DNA from: Paenibacillus sp. JJ-100
GTDB taxonomy: Bacteria > Bacillota > Bacilli > Paenibacillales > Paenibacillaceae
Assembly (NCBI RefSeq): GCF_948329825.1
Contig: NZ_CAOJCM010000002.1
Span: 248,001-312,000 of the forward strand
Direction of reading: 5' to 3'
DNA length: 64,000 bases
The notes beneath the pieces were generated by a model. It saw nothing but the letters and a program-made list of their open reading frames with translations, was not told where the DNA came from and did not search any database. This document shows positions 17,835 through 25,979 of the stretch, piece by piece. The translations under genes and the position numbers were made by a program. The stretch's first letter is position 1. Every line of letters begins with the position of its first letter.

Positions 17835-18815
17835 CTATGATTCGTTTACAGATTGGGAGCGATCCGAGATTGGAGACGGAGCTTTGTCCTTCTTGGCGAT
17901 TTTCAGATACATGGAAAGCTCGTGGCACAACTGGAGAATAGCCGAACGCATCTCGAATTCTTCTCTTGTGTCTGGCAGCTCCATTTGTCTGAATTTTTCC
18001 TGTACTTCTGCCAGCAGTTTTTCCGTTCGCCCGGTGTAAGATTCCCTCAACACGTCTTGACTGAGCTGATCGAACAACTCGGACACCATCTCCGCATGAG
18101 GCATCTTTTCATAGACCTGTGACACAAGATGCATCATGTGTTGTATGGAATCAAGCTGTGTTTTTCGCATATAAAAATATACACTCCATCCTTCATTCGG
18201 ATGAATGACCTGGTTCTCTAGTGAACGTTTGGCTGCTTCAATTCCACCGAGTACTGCTTGATCCGCTTCAATTAATTCTTTGCCTGCCCATACTTCATTG
18301 GGATTACGCAAGGTTGCTGCGAACTCCTGGAAAATCTTCGAGAACAGTTCATCAATTCGTTTACGGATCTGCAGCATTTGCGGATCCGCTGCGGGCATAT
18401 ATGCCAGATTCACAACCATCGCTGAACCTAAACCAATCAAGAGCAAAGCAATCTGAACTAGTACAACTTGCAAACTCATTTCCCCACCGCTAAATACCCG
18501 AAACACTACAACTGAACCTGTAACAATGCCTTCCTTAAAGCCAGCCCGTACAATGACGGGAAAAGCCGTTAGTATGTATACTGCGAGCACCCAGTAATGG
18601 AAGCCGAGGAACTGAAAAAGCACACTTGCAAACAGGAGACCGACTACGGATGCAAAAAATCGTGCCGATATCGTTCGAATACTCCTTTTTCTCGTTACAT
18701 CTACACCGAGAATCGCAAGCAATCCGGCTGAAGTCGGTCCTGGCAAGCGACACCAGTCCGCAATCAGTACAGCCATCAATGCTGCGATTGCCGTTTTAAT
18801 GACTCTAAACCCCAT
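17835..18815 (-). CDS. Aromatic acid exporter family membrane protein (DUF939/ArAE_1)
   Basis: A 326-residue integral membrane protein. The first 145 residues contain about four to six hydrophobic helices, starting with MGFRVIKTAIAALMAVLIAD, and the remainder is a soluble helical domain. This architecture matches the ArAE_1/DUF939 family of putative aromatic acid exporters in Firmicutes (B. subtilis YqjA-type). Substrate unknown. The RBS GAGGAGATGGA precedes ATG. It is about 80 bases upstream of the cotE start, in the same direction. Confidence 0.8.
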   Translation of the reverse strand: MGFRVIKTAIAALMAVLIADWCRLPGPTSAGLLAILGVDVTRKRSIRTISARFFASVVGLLFASVLFQFLGFHYWVLAVYILTAFPVIVRAGFKEGIVTGSVVVFRVFSGGEMSLQVVLVQIALLLIGLGSAMVVNLAYMPAADPQMLQIRKRIDELFSKIFQEFAATLRNPNEVWAGKELIEADQAVLGGIEAAKRSLENQVIHPNEGWSVYFYMRKTQLDSIQHMMHLVSQVYEKMPHAEMVSELFDQLSQDVLRESYTGRTEKLLAEVQEKFRQMELPDTREEFEMRSAILQLCHELSMYLKIAKKDKAPSPISDRSQSVNES

Positions 18816-18952
18816 TTAACATTCCATCTCCTCTAAGCTGTACAAAAGTTCGCGGCCTATATATCACCAGTTTCCATATGTATTCCCCTGCCGAAAGTCG
18901 TTATAAACATTCATTAATAGTATGACTCAACCTATTACAAACTAGACGACAT

Positions 18953-18983
18953 CAACCGGCATGCACACCAAACATGCCGGTTG
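18953..18983. repeat. Inverted repeat downstream of the ABC permease
   Basis: CAACCGGCATG and CATGCCGGTTG form a perfect 11-bp stem with a 9-base loop, 112 bases past the permease stop. A T-run is lacking, but it may end the ABC operon. Confidence 0.55.
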
Positions 18984-19095
18984 CAGAAACATAGCCCGAA
19001 GTACTTCCTCCATCAAATATCCTACTTGATTTTACAATTGGGGGCAACGTTATAACTCATGTAGAAGAGTTTACATATGATGCAACACAATTTAA

Positions 19096-19944
19096 TTACG
19101 ATCTTCGGCCAGCTAACAGTTTCCGCTCTGCATATACAACCAGTTGGTACATTGCTGTAGCTACGGCTGCGATAATAAGCAAACTTGATAATACCAGCGT
19201 AAAATTGAATACCTGAAAACCGTAAATGATCAGATATCCCAGCCCTTGCTTCGCCACTAGAAACTCGCCTACAATCACCCCAACCCAAGCCATACCTACG
19301 TTTACTTTCAAGGTAGATACGATTGTAGGGAATGAAGCAGGAAATACAACTTTTGCAAAAATCTCAGCGCGTTCTCCACCAAACGTTCGAATCACCTTAA
19401 CATAATTCGGATCAACCTCGTTGAAGCTGTTGTATACAACGAGTGTAGTAATGATTACTGTAATGGACAGAGTTGTCATCACAATGGCTGTAAATCCCGC
19501 CCCGAACATGACAATAAAAATTGGTCCCAGAGCTACCTTTGGCATACTATTAAACACAACCATATAAGGGTCCAGCACTTTGGACAAAAAAGGAGACCAC
19601 CAAATCAGAACAGCAAGCAGCGTTCCAACAAGTGTCCCCAGCAAAAAACCGACTACCGTCTCACCCACAGTCACCCCGACATGTACCCATATCTCGCCAC
19701 CCGCAATGTCCTTGCTAATCTGCGCAAAGACTTTACTTGGATAACTAAAAAGGAGTACATCAATCCACCGCAATCTGCCCGCCAGCTCCCAGAGTAAAAA
19801 CATACATACTAATAAGGACAGTTGAACTGCTAAGATATGGTTCCTCCATCGTGACATTTTACGTTTATGGTTATGATGGAGAGTCTGGAGCCAACGATCA
19901 CGTACTTCCTGCTTCTCTTGCTCTGGAGGAATGGTCTGACTCAT
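19096..19944 (-). CDS. ABC transporter permease (SsuC/ThiX/TauC type)
   Basis: A 282-residue BPD_transp_1 permease with about six membrane helices (first near 32-50, LAVQLSLLVCMFLLWELAG). The EAA-like loop falls around GGERAEIFAKVVFPASFPTI. It belongs to the SsuC/TauC subfamily, which pairs with NMT1/SsuA-type binding proteins. Its start overlaps the ATPase stop by 4 bases. The substrate cannot be read from the sequence; sulfonates, taurine, nitrate or a thiamine precursor are all carried by relatives. Confidence 0.88.
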   Translation of the reverse strand: MSQTIPPEQEKQEVRDRWLQTLHHNHKRKMSRWRNHILAVQLSLLVCMFLLWELAGRLRWIDVLLFSYPSKVFAQISKDIAGGEIWVHVGVTVGETVVGFLLGTLVGTLLAVLIWWSPFLSKVLDPYMVVFNSMPKVALGPIFIVMFGAGFTAIVMTTLSITVIITTLVVYNSFNEVDPNYVKVIRTFGGERAEIFAKVVFPASFPTIVSTLKVNVGMAWVGVIVGEFLVAKQGLGYLIIYGFQVFNFTLVLSSLLIIAAVATAMYQLVVYAERKLLAGRRS

Positions 19945-20735
19945 ATATTCTTCTCACCTCCCCCAGACTGAACGAGCTCACTCCACAGTGACTGGAATAA
20001 CTCATTGAAGCCCGCCTGCTCCCTAGCATGAAAAGGCTGTGCCAGCCGAATATGTTCTGGAACCTCGAACTCGCGTCGAATTCGTCCCGGATTACGATCC
20101 AGTACAATAACCCGGTCACTAACCGCAATCGCTTCTGACAGATCGTGTGTGACCAGCACAGAGGTTTTGCCGAACTCTTTTAACGTATCCGAGACAAGAT
20201 CTTCAAGTTGTAACTTCGTTTGATAATCTAGTGCAGAGAAAGGTTCATCTAACAGAAGGATCGCGGGGTCTGTGGCAAGTGTTCGAACGAGAGCTACCCG
20301 CTGTCTCATGCCCCCGGACAGTTCAGAGGGATATTGCTGCTCTGTCCCGCCAAGCCCCATGCTGCCTAGAAGTTCACGTGTACGTTCCCTGCTCTTCGCG
20401 TCCAGATTACCTGTTAATTCAAGTCCAATGAGTGCATTATCCAGAATGGTGCGCCAGGGGAACAAGTAATCTTGCTGTAACATGTAGCCCACTCGGGCAG
20501 AGGGGCCTTGAACAAGTTTTCCTTCAACTTCAACCTCTCCCCGAGTCGGGCTCAGTAGACCGGCGATAATGGACAACAACGTTGTTTTGCCGCATCCACT
20601 CGGCCCAACCAGACTCACGAATTCCCCTTGGTTTATCCCCAAACTTAAATCCTCGATGACTAGTGACGCTTCACGTTCACTGACATAGACTTGGGAGATA
20701 TTCTCCAGTCGAATCACGTTCCTGGAATCAGGCAT
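19941..20735 (-). CDS. ABC transporter ATP-binding protein (SsuB/ThiZ type)
   Basis: A 264-residue ATPase with Walker A GPSGCGKTT, Q-loop MLQQDYLFPW, signature LSGGMRQRVALVR, Walker B ILLLDEPFSALD and switch His in VLVTHDLSEA. This matches the nitrate/sulfonate/taurine importer ATPases. It is the middle gene of the three-gene importer and is translationally coupled to the permease. Confidence 0.93.
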   Translation of the reverse strand: MPDSRNVIRLENISQVYVSEREASLVIEDLSLGINQGEFVSLVGPSGCGKTTLLSIIAGLLSPTRGEVEVEGKLVQGPSARVGYMLQQDYLFPWRTILDNALIGLELTGNLDAKSRERTRELLGSMGLGGTEQQYPSELSGGMRQRVALVRTLATDPAILLLDEPFSALDYQTKLQLEDLVSDTLKEFGKTSVLVTHDLSEAIAVSDRVIVLDRNPGRIRREFEVPEHIRLAQPFHAREQAGFNELFQSLWSELVQSGGGEKNI

Positions 20736-20830
20736 TACTGTTCACTCCCTTCCCCTGAATTCCTTCCCCGATTTCATCAACTTGCTTTCGACGTTTTAAT
20801 TGTTCATCTTACTTGTTTTCCTTCTTCATT

Positions 20831-21838
20831 TTAAGGCGTAAGTGTCTTTGCCTGTTCTGCAAATGATGAATCTACGATGGGCCCCAGCTCAACGCGTTGT
20901 TTTAATTCACCGGCAGCACTCATGACATCCAGTAGATTGTTCCATTCTTGCTCATCTATGATCGGATCTGTCGCATACGTGCCTTGTTCCTTATACCGAC
21001 TCACACTACTTGTGAGAATGGCTGGATCAATATCTTTGAAAAATGGAGTAATCACCTGGGCAATCTCCTCGGCCGTATGAGAATCTACCCAACGTTGAGC
21101 TTTATGCAGGGCATTCGTGAATTTTTGTACGATTTCCGGGTTGTCGTTCAGATAACTTTGTTTGGTCATGAACACGGTATATGGCAGATGCCCACTCTCT
21201 GTGCCGAAAGACGCTACCACTTTCCCACGGCCTTCCTGTTCGAAAATGGATGCCTGTGGCTCAAACAGTTGTACAAAATCCCCCGTGCCTGAAGCAAAAG
21301 CAGATGCAATATTAGCAAAATCCACATTCTGAATCAGTTCGAGATCAGTTGACGGGTTAATGCCATGTTTGTTCAAAACAAACTCTCCGGCCATTTGTGG
21401 CATGCCACCTTTGCGTTGACCAAGAAAAACATGTTGTTTCAATTGATCCCAATCAAAGGGATCCTGTGCATCTCGCGCGAACAAAAACGTTCCATCCGTC
21501 TGCGTGAGCTGAGCAAAGTTAATGACGGGGTCTTCCGCCCCTTGTTGATAAACATAGATGGACGTTTCTGCGCCCACCAACGCGATATCGACGGAACCCG
21601 CAAGCAATGCCGCCATCGTCTTATCTCCGCCAGCCGTTGTTTGTATATCGACTTCTAGCCCCTCTTGAGCAAAAAAACCTTGAGCCGCAGCCACATATTC
21701 CGGTGCGTAAAATACAGAGCGCGTCACTTCACCGATGGTAACCTTTGTTTCGTTCTCATCTTTATTGCAGCTCGTCAGTGCCACAATGAGAATCAACAGA
21801 ATCACAATGCCCCGCACAAACCATGGCGTATGCTTCAT
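20831..21838 (-). CDS. ABC transporter substrate-binding lipoprotein (SsuA/NMT1-like)
   Basis: A 335-residue type II periplasmic-binding fold protein. It has a lipoprotein signal, with a hydrophobic stretch at residues 9-22 and lipobox LTSC before Cys24. The mature chain has FYAPEYVAAAQGFFAQEGL and LLAGSVDIALVGAE, the hallmark of the NMT1/SsuA family. It heads the importer operon. There is no TPP riboswitch upstream, which argues against a thiamine-precursor role but does not exclude it. Confidence 0.88.
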   Translation of the reverse strand: MKHTPWFVRGIVILLILIVALTSCNKDENETKVTIGEVTRSVFYAPEYVAAAQGFFAQEGLEVDIQTTAGGDKTMAALLAGSVDIALVGAETSIYVYQQGAEDPVINFAQLTQTDGTFLFARDAQDPFDWDQLKQHVFLGQRKGGMPQMAGEFVLNKHGINPSTDLELIQNVDFANIASAFASGTGDFVQLFEPQASIFEQEGRGKVVASFGTESGHLPYTVFMTKQSYLNDNPEIVQKFTNALHKAQRWVDSHTAEEIAQVITPFFKDIDPAILTSSVSRYKEQGTYATDPIIDEQEWNNLLDVMSAAGELKQRVELGPIVDSSFAEQAKTLTP

Positions 21839-21923
21839 TTGATTTCCCTCCTTTACTGGGTTTAGCAGTTTCTCTCTATTATGGATATGCCGAGGCCTAT
21901 CAAAAGGTTAAGAACTTGAACAC

Positions 21924-21957
21924 AAAAAAAAGAGCCAACCAGAATGTTCTGGTTGGC
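21924..21957 (-). terminator. Rho-independent terminator of the M32 carboxypeptidase gene
   Basis: GCCAACCAGAA / TTCTGGTTGGC (21934-21944 and 21947-21957) followed on the minus strand by CTCTTTTTTTT, 15 bases past the stop. It insulates the ABC operon from the gene upstream. Confidence 0.92.
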
Positions 21958-21972
21958 CCCTATTCGAGCGTT

Positions 21973-23487
21973 TTACAAATTATAAATTTCAGCATACTTG
22001 GCTTCCAAATAGTCCGCCAAGTAATCCGGATTCAGTTCTTCACCGGTCACAGCAACGATTAGTTCAGAAGGTGTACGGCTCTTACCGTAACGATAAATCT
22101 TCTCTGTGAGCCACTCTTTGATTGGAATCAGATTCCCTTCGGCAATTAGACTGTCGAACTCAGGCAATTCTTGACGCAATGTGTGCATGATCTGAGCAGC
22201 ATACATATTACCCAGAGAGTAAGACGCAAAATAACCGAAATCCCCTCCCGACCAGTGCACGTCCTGAAGTACACCTTCACCATCGTTAGTTGGCATTATG
22301 CCGAGGTATTCCTTGTATTTAGCATTCCATGTTTGTGGCAGATCTTTCACTTCTAGCCCTTCATTAAAGAGCATTTTCTCTATCTCATAACGAATAATAA
22401 TATGCAGATTGTAAGTAAGCTCGTCCGCCTCAATTCGGATGAGTGAGCTCTCCACCCGGTTGATCGCACGATAGAAATCTTCCAGTTTCACTTCATTTAG
22501 TTGTGGGAAATGCTGTTGTAGATCAGAGTAGTACCTTGTCCAGAACGACAGACTACGTCCAATCATATTTTCCCACAGTCGGGACTGGGACTCATGAATT
22601 CCCATCGATGTGCCTTCGGCAAGCAATGTGCCAGCCAGACCTTCATCAATATTTTGCTCATATAGAGCATGTCCACCTTCGTGCAGGGAGCTAAATATTG
22701 CACTTGTTACATCATTCTGCAGATAGTTCGTTGTGATTCGGACATCACCTGGGTTCAGGCCAGTTGCGAACGGATGCACACTTTCGTCAAGACGCCCCGC
22801 TTCAAAGTCATATCCCATCTGTTCCAGGATGAACAGACTGAATTTCTTCTGCTGTTCGACATCAAAGATCTGGTTCAGGAAATCGGTATTCGGCTTGTTC
22901 TCTGCCGCATTGATTTTTTCCTGTAATGGGACGAGGCGAGCTTTGAGGCGAGCGAATACAGCATCAACCTTTTCCACAGTCAGTCCCGGTTCGTACATAT
23001 CCAGCAATGTATCATATCTCGTATCTTTGACACCCCAATAGTCAATAAATTCCTGTTTGAGCTTTACGATCTCTGTGAGATATGGTGAGAATCCATCATA
23101 ATCGCTACTATGTTTGGCATCTTCCCATGCCGTTTCTGACTTCGCAGTAAGTATGGTATATTCTTGTACCTTTTCCGGCGGAACGGATTGACTACGGTCG
23201 TATTCCTTTTTGCATTCGTCCACCAGACGACGGTCGATATCTTCAAGCTGGTCCAGTACGTTCGGCTGGGTCAAAATATCCAAGTAAGCCTTCATCTCAG
23301 ATGAGGTTTGTAATTTAAATACTTCTGTGGAGAGCATGCCAAGGGTTTCTGAACGGGTCGGAACGCCTTTTTTGGGCGCACCTGTACGCAAATCCCAGTG
23401 AAGTAGACCAATGGCTTCGTGATAACTTTTAATTTTACGAACAAGAATTAGGAAAGATTGCAGTTGCTGCTGGGTTTGTTTATCCAT
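21973..23487 (-). CDS. M32 family metallocarboxypeptidase (carboxypeptidase Taq)
   Basis: A 504-residue zinc carboxypeptidase. The zinc motif HEGGH is in SSLHEGGHALYEQ and the downstream glutamate lies in MGIHESQSRLWEN; DVRITTNY and IRIEADELTYNLHI are further M32 signatures. It removes C-terminal residues from peptides, probably in the cytoplasm, as no signal peptide is seen. The ATG at 23487 follows GGTGGG; an upstream in-frame start adds 20 residues without family resemblance. Confidence 0.93.
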   Translation of the reverse strand: MDKQTQQQLQSFLILVRKIKSYHEAIGLLHWDLRTGAPKKGVPTRSETLGMLSTEVFKLQTSSEMKAYLDILTQPNVLDQLEDIDRRLVDECKKEYDRSQSVPPEKVQEYTILTAKSETAWEDAKHSSDYDGFSPYLTEIVKLKQEFIDYWGVKDTRYDTLLDMYEPGLTVEKVDAVFARLKARLVPLQEKINAAENKPNTDFLNQIFDVEQQKKFSLFILEQMGYDFEAGRLDESVHPFATGLNPGDVRITTNYLQNDVTSAIFSSLHEGGHALYEQNIDEGLAGTLLAEGTSMGIHESQSRLWENMIGRSLSFWTRYYSDLQQHFPQLNEVKLEDFYRAINRVESSLIRIEADELTYNLHIIIRYEIEKMLFNEGLEVKDLPQTWNAKYKEYLGIMPTNDGEGVLQDVHWSGGDFGYFASYSLGNMYAAQIMHTLRQELPEFDSLIAEGNLIPIKEWLTEKIYRYGKSRTPSELIVAVTGEELNPDYLADYLEAKYAEIYNL

Positions 23488-23528
23488 TGTTACCGCCCAC
23501 CTTTTCAAAAAAAATTTTGTACACCCTA

Positions 23529-23557
23529 TTGATGATACTTTTTGCATTGCGTATAAT
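23529..23557 (+). promoter_or_regulatory. Promoter for the carbonic anhydrase transcript
   Basis: TTGATG (23529-23534) and TATAAT (23552-23557) are 17 bases apart on the plus strand. Transcription would begin about 140 bases before the carbonic anhydrase start, giving a leader that carries a small ORF. Confidence 0.55.
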
Positions 23558-23593
23558 CAACTTTTGACAGAAGCAATTCTTCTAGAAAAAGGA

Positions 23594-23704
23594 ATGAAGC
23601 GGTCTGTTGACCACGATATTCAAACTACTCAAAGGCGTGTAGGACAAGCTGCATCTCATGCAAGTGACACCGTGCTCGTCGTATTGGATAACAGGAGGCA
23701 ATGA
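23594..23704 (+). CDS. Possible 36-residue leader peptide upstream of carbonic anhydrase
   Basis: An open frame from ATG 23594 encodes a short polar peptide (MKRSVDHDIQTTQRR...) whose TGA at 23702 overlaps an in-frame ATG of the next gene as ATGA. The frame stays open upstream to a TTG at 23564. The RBS is poor (AAAAGGA directly before the ATG). It may be a leader peptide, a remnant or chance; I do not recognise it. Confidence 0.25.
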   Translation: MKRSVDHDIQTTQRRVGQAASHASDTVLVVLDNRRQ

Positions 23705-23706
23705 AC

Positions 23707-24282
23707 ATGAACAACATTCAAGAGATTATGGCTTACAACAAATCATTTGTCGAGACTAAAGAATACGAGCAGTATACGACTAGCAAGTTTCCAACCAAAA
23801 AGATGGTCATCATAACATGTATGGATACTCGTCTCGTAGAATTGTTGCCTAAAGCAATGAATCTAAAGAATGGTGATGTAAAAATCATCAAAAACGCAGG
23901 TGCAATTATCTCCCAACCTTTTGGTAGTGTTATGCGTTCCGTTCTGGTTGCCATCTATGAATTGGAAGCACACGAGGTGCTGGTAGTAGGTCATACGGAG
24001 TGTGGTATGGCATCACTACATGCTGAGACAATGATAGGTCATATGGTTGAGCGTGGTATTTCTGAAGAAGTTTTGTCCACACTAGAAAATTCCGGGATTC
24101 GTCTGCAAAAATGGCTACGAGGGTTTGATAGTGTTCACGAAGGGGTAAAAGGAACTGTGGAAGTTATTAAGAAACACCCGTTACTTCCTCCGAATATCCC
24201 TGTTCACGGCATGGTCATTGACTCTGCTACAGGCGAGTTAGACCTTGTTTCTGACGGGTATGAACAACAGACATCTCTCTAA
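23707..24282 (+). CDS. Beta-class carbonic anhydrase
   Basis: A 191-residue enzyme for CO2/bicarbonate interconversion. Zinc and catalytic residues are in TCMDTRL (Cys, Asp-Arg dyad) and GHTECGM (His and Cys ligands), as in the YtiB-type beta carbonic anhydrases of Bacillus. ATG at 23707 is preferred because AGGAGG (23693-23698) lies 8 bases upstream; the ATG at 23701 is only 2 bases away. A terminator follows, so it is monocistronic apart from the possible leader ORF. Confidence 0.92.
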   Translation: MNNIQEIMAYNKSFVETKEYEQYTTSKFPTKKMVIITCMDTRLVELLPKAMNLKNGDVKIIKNAGAIISQPFGSVMRSVLVAIYELEAHEVLVVGHTECGMASLHAETMIGHMVERGISEEVLSTLENSGIRLQKWLRGFDSVHEGVKGTVEVIKKHPLLPPNIPVHGMVIDSATGELDLVSDGYEQQTSL

Positions 24283-24291
24283 ATGGTTTGG

Positions 24292-24322
24292 AGTGCGGGC
24301 CTTCATGGTTCGCACTTTTTTT
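24292..24322 (+). terminator. Terminator of the carbonic anhydrase gene
   Basis: AGTGCG (24292-24297) pairs with CGCACT (24311-24316), with a partly paired loop, followed by TTTTTTTG, 10 bases beyond the stop. Confidence 0.8.
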
Positions 24323-24351
24323 GTCTAAATTAAGGCAGTTATCCTGTCAGG

Positions 24352-24381
24352 TTGTCAAACCATACAGTTTCAGTGTACACT
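24352..24381 (+). promoter_or_regulatory. padR-type regulator promoter
   Basis: TTGTCA (24352-24357) and TACACT (24376-24381) with an 18-base spacer, 74 bases upstream of the regulator start. Confidence 0.45.
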
Positions 24382-24392
24382 TTTATGAAAGC

Positions 24393-24427
24393 GGTCAACG
24401 AATGCAAAATGTTTGTTTTCGTTGACC
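24393..24427. promoter_or_regulatory. Inverted repeat, candidate autoregulatory operator
   Basis: GGTCAACGAA (24393-24402) and TTCGTTGACC (24418-24427) form a perfect 10-bp inverted repeat with a 15-base spacer between the predicted -10 and the RBS of the PadR gene. It suits a dimeric repressor binding its own leader, though a hairpin role is possible. Confidence 0.5.
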
Positions 24428-24454
24428 CAGCCCTAATATTAAGGAGACATGTGC

Positions 24455-25021
24455 ATGAACATACTTTCCTACGGATTGCTCGGGCTGCTTACCCGCGAGG
24501 AGTCTTCTGGTTATGATCTAATGCTGAAGATTCAGCCGCATTGGCAGGCCAAACACAGCCAGATCTATCCACTCCTGTCCAAGATGGAAAACGATGAGTT
24601 ACTCGCCTCCCGCTGGGTACAACAGTCCGACAAACCGGACAAAAAAATGTATGCAGTTACGGAAAAAGGCATTCAGAAGTTGCTGGAGTGGATGATTACT
24701 CCGGTCACTGCACCCGTGACGCGCGATGAATTCAATCTTCGCATTCTCTGCGTCGGTATCGCCGAAGACGGCAGTATGAGACGTATTCTAAACGAGCGCA
24801 AAAACTGGTTTATGGAGCGCATACGTTATTTTGAAGAGTTGAAGTCACGTATACCGCAGGATAATCTTCGGGTAGGCAACCGGGATTTTGGAAGCTACAT
24901 TCTGGTTCAAAAAGGTATAATGCATGCCCAGACCGGCTTGGATTGGTGCAACTGGGTAACCCAGCTTCTCGATGGTCAGACGGTGATCCACGACCCGAGT
25001 CCGAGCAATTCAAAAGTTTAA
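24455..25021 (+). CDS. PadR family transcriptional regulator
   Basis: A 188-residue winged-helix regulator. The N-terminal PadR domain contains YGLLGLL, SGYDLMLKIQPHW, IYPLLSKMENDELL and KKMYAVTEKGIQKLLEW. The C-terminal Vir_C-like helical domain (about 95-175) is for dimerisation. ATG at 24455 is chosen because AAGGAG lies 8 bases upstream, against 2 for the ATG at 24449. The regulated gene is unknown; the leader palindrome suggests autoregulation. Confidence 0.9.
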   Translation: MNILSYGLLGLLTREESSGYDLMLKIQPHWQAKHSQIYPLLSKMENDELLASRWVQQSDKPDKKMYAVTEKGIQKLLEWMITPVTAPVTRDEFNLRILCVGIAEDGSMRRILNERKNWFMERIRYFEELKSRIPQDNLRVGNRDFGSYILVQKGIMHAQTGLDWCNWVTQLLDGQTVIHDPSPSNSKV

Positions 25022-25119
25022 TTAAATTTTGAAACGTAGTAGCAGTTTGACCGTATTACATGAGTAAGGCCCATTTTGGGTAATACACTAATTTTAATCA
25101 GGGGGTTTCGATCTATACA

Positions 25120-25614
25120 ATGAAGAAAAAATTCGGAATTAAACATCTAATGATGGTTTTCATGGCATTCACACTACTGTTCGCATCGGTTGGCGTTGCG
25201 AACCCAGACAGTGCTGATGCAAGACGAGGCGGCGGTTTTAAATCCGGTACGAAAAGCTACACCAACACACCTAAGAAATCAGACAGTAACGTAAGTCAGT
25301 CCAACTCCAGTAAAACTTCCAACAATGGCTCAACTGCAAATAAAAGTGGTGGCTTCTTTGGCGGTGGGGGCGGATTTATGAAAGGCATGATGCTTGGTGG
25401 TCTGGCAGGTATGTTGTTCGGTGGACTGTTTGGTGGCATGGGAGCACTGGGTAACATTCTGGGATTGCTCGTTAACGTAGCAGCTATTATGCTGGTCGTT
25501 ATGCTGGCTATGGCACTGTTCAGAGCGATTACAAACCGTCGTAAACCTGCAGCGGATGGCCGTTACGATCGTCGTGATGATCGTGATGACCACAACAGAA
25601 ACGGTCGGTACTAA
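25120..25614 (+). CDS. Secreted or membrane glycine-rich protein (Tim44-like N-terminal type)
   Basis: A 164-residue protein with an N-terminal signal (hydrophobic 10-27, VANPDSADARRGGG), a Ser/Asn/Lys-rich spacer, a Gly-rich helix GGLAGMLFGGLFGGMG and a hydrophobic segment (about 117-138), then a charged Asp/Arg tail. This resembles the N-terminal part of bacterial 'Tim44-like' proteins but lacks the Tim44 domain. Function unknown. It is 5 bases from the DUF2653 gene, so the two form an operon. Confidence 0.7.
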   Translation: MKKKFGIKHLMMVFMAFTLLFASVGVANPDSADARRGGGFKSGTKSYTNTPKKSDSNVSQSNSSKTSNNGSTANKSGGFFGGGGGFMKGMMLGGLAGMLFGGLFGGMGALGNILGLLVNVAAIMLVVMLAMALFRAITNRRKPAADGRYDRRDDRDDHNRNGRY

Positions 25615-25619
25615 GATTT

Positions 25620-25901
25620 ATGGTACTGAGCATGGATGAGATTGTGAATGCGATATGCATTCACATGGCAGAACGTAAAGGTGTACGCCCTACGGACGTG
25701 AATGTGGAACTAAGCTGGGAAGAAGATACGGGGTATTCCGCAGAAGTGTGGGTTCAGGGACGCAGTCAGTTCCTAGTGGAATCCAACATGATTGAAGCGA
25801 TTCTTCGTTATTTGCACAGCGAGTATAACATACGTGCGTACCGTGAAGATGTTACCTTGGATCTGGATGAGGAAATTACCGCGATTGTCAATCAACATTA
25901 G
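25620..25901 (+). CDS. DUF2653 (YxcD-like) protein
   Basis: A 93-residue acidic protein beginning MVLSMDEIVNAICIHMAERKG, close to B. subtilis YxcD (DUF2653). No function is known. It lies 5 bases after the glycine-rich membrane protein and ends in a strong terminator. A second ATG 12 bases downstream is possible, but relatives start at the position used here. Confidence 0.82.
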   Translation: MVLSMDEIVNAICIHMAERKGVRPTDVNVELSWEEDTGYSAEVWVQGRSQFLVESNMIEAILRYLHSEYNIRAYREDVTLDLDEEITAIVNQH

Positions 25902-25924
25902 AGTGTTAAATCACTTATATGAAG

Positions 25925-25957
25925 AACAGCCCCCTTTGTTATCCAAAGGGGGCTGTT
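25925..25957. terminator. Strong terminator between convergent DUF2653 gene and tyrS
   Basis: AACAGCCCCCTTTG / CAAAGGGGGCTGTT (25925-25938 and 25944-25957) followed by TTTATTTC on the plus strand. It probably serves both convergent genes. Confidence 0.9.
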
Positions 25958-25979
25958 TTATTTCATTATTTGTATTAGT

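Noticed and set aside
19022..19288. 88-codon minus-strand ORF overlapping the end of the ABC permease
   Set aside because: Shares most of its length with the permease in another frame and has no RBS.
21839..21923. TPP riboswitch upstream of the ABC binding protein
   Set aside because: The short leader lacks the CTGAGA and ACCTGA core of the THI element.
24385..24399. cre-like ATGAAAGCGGTCAAC near the PadR gene
   Set aside because: One mismatch to the cre pattern and overlaps the stronger inverted repeat; no carbon-related gene follows.
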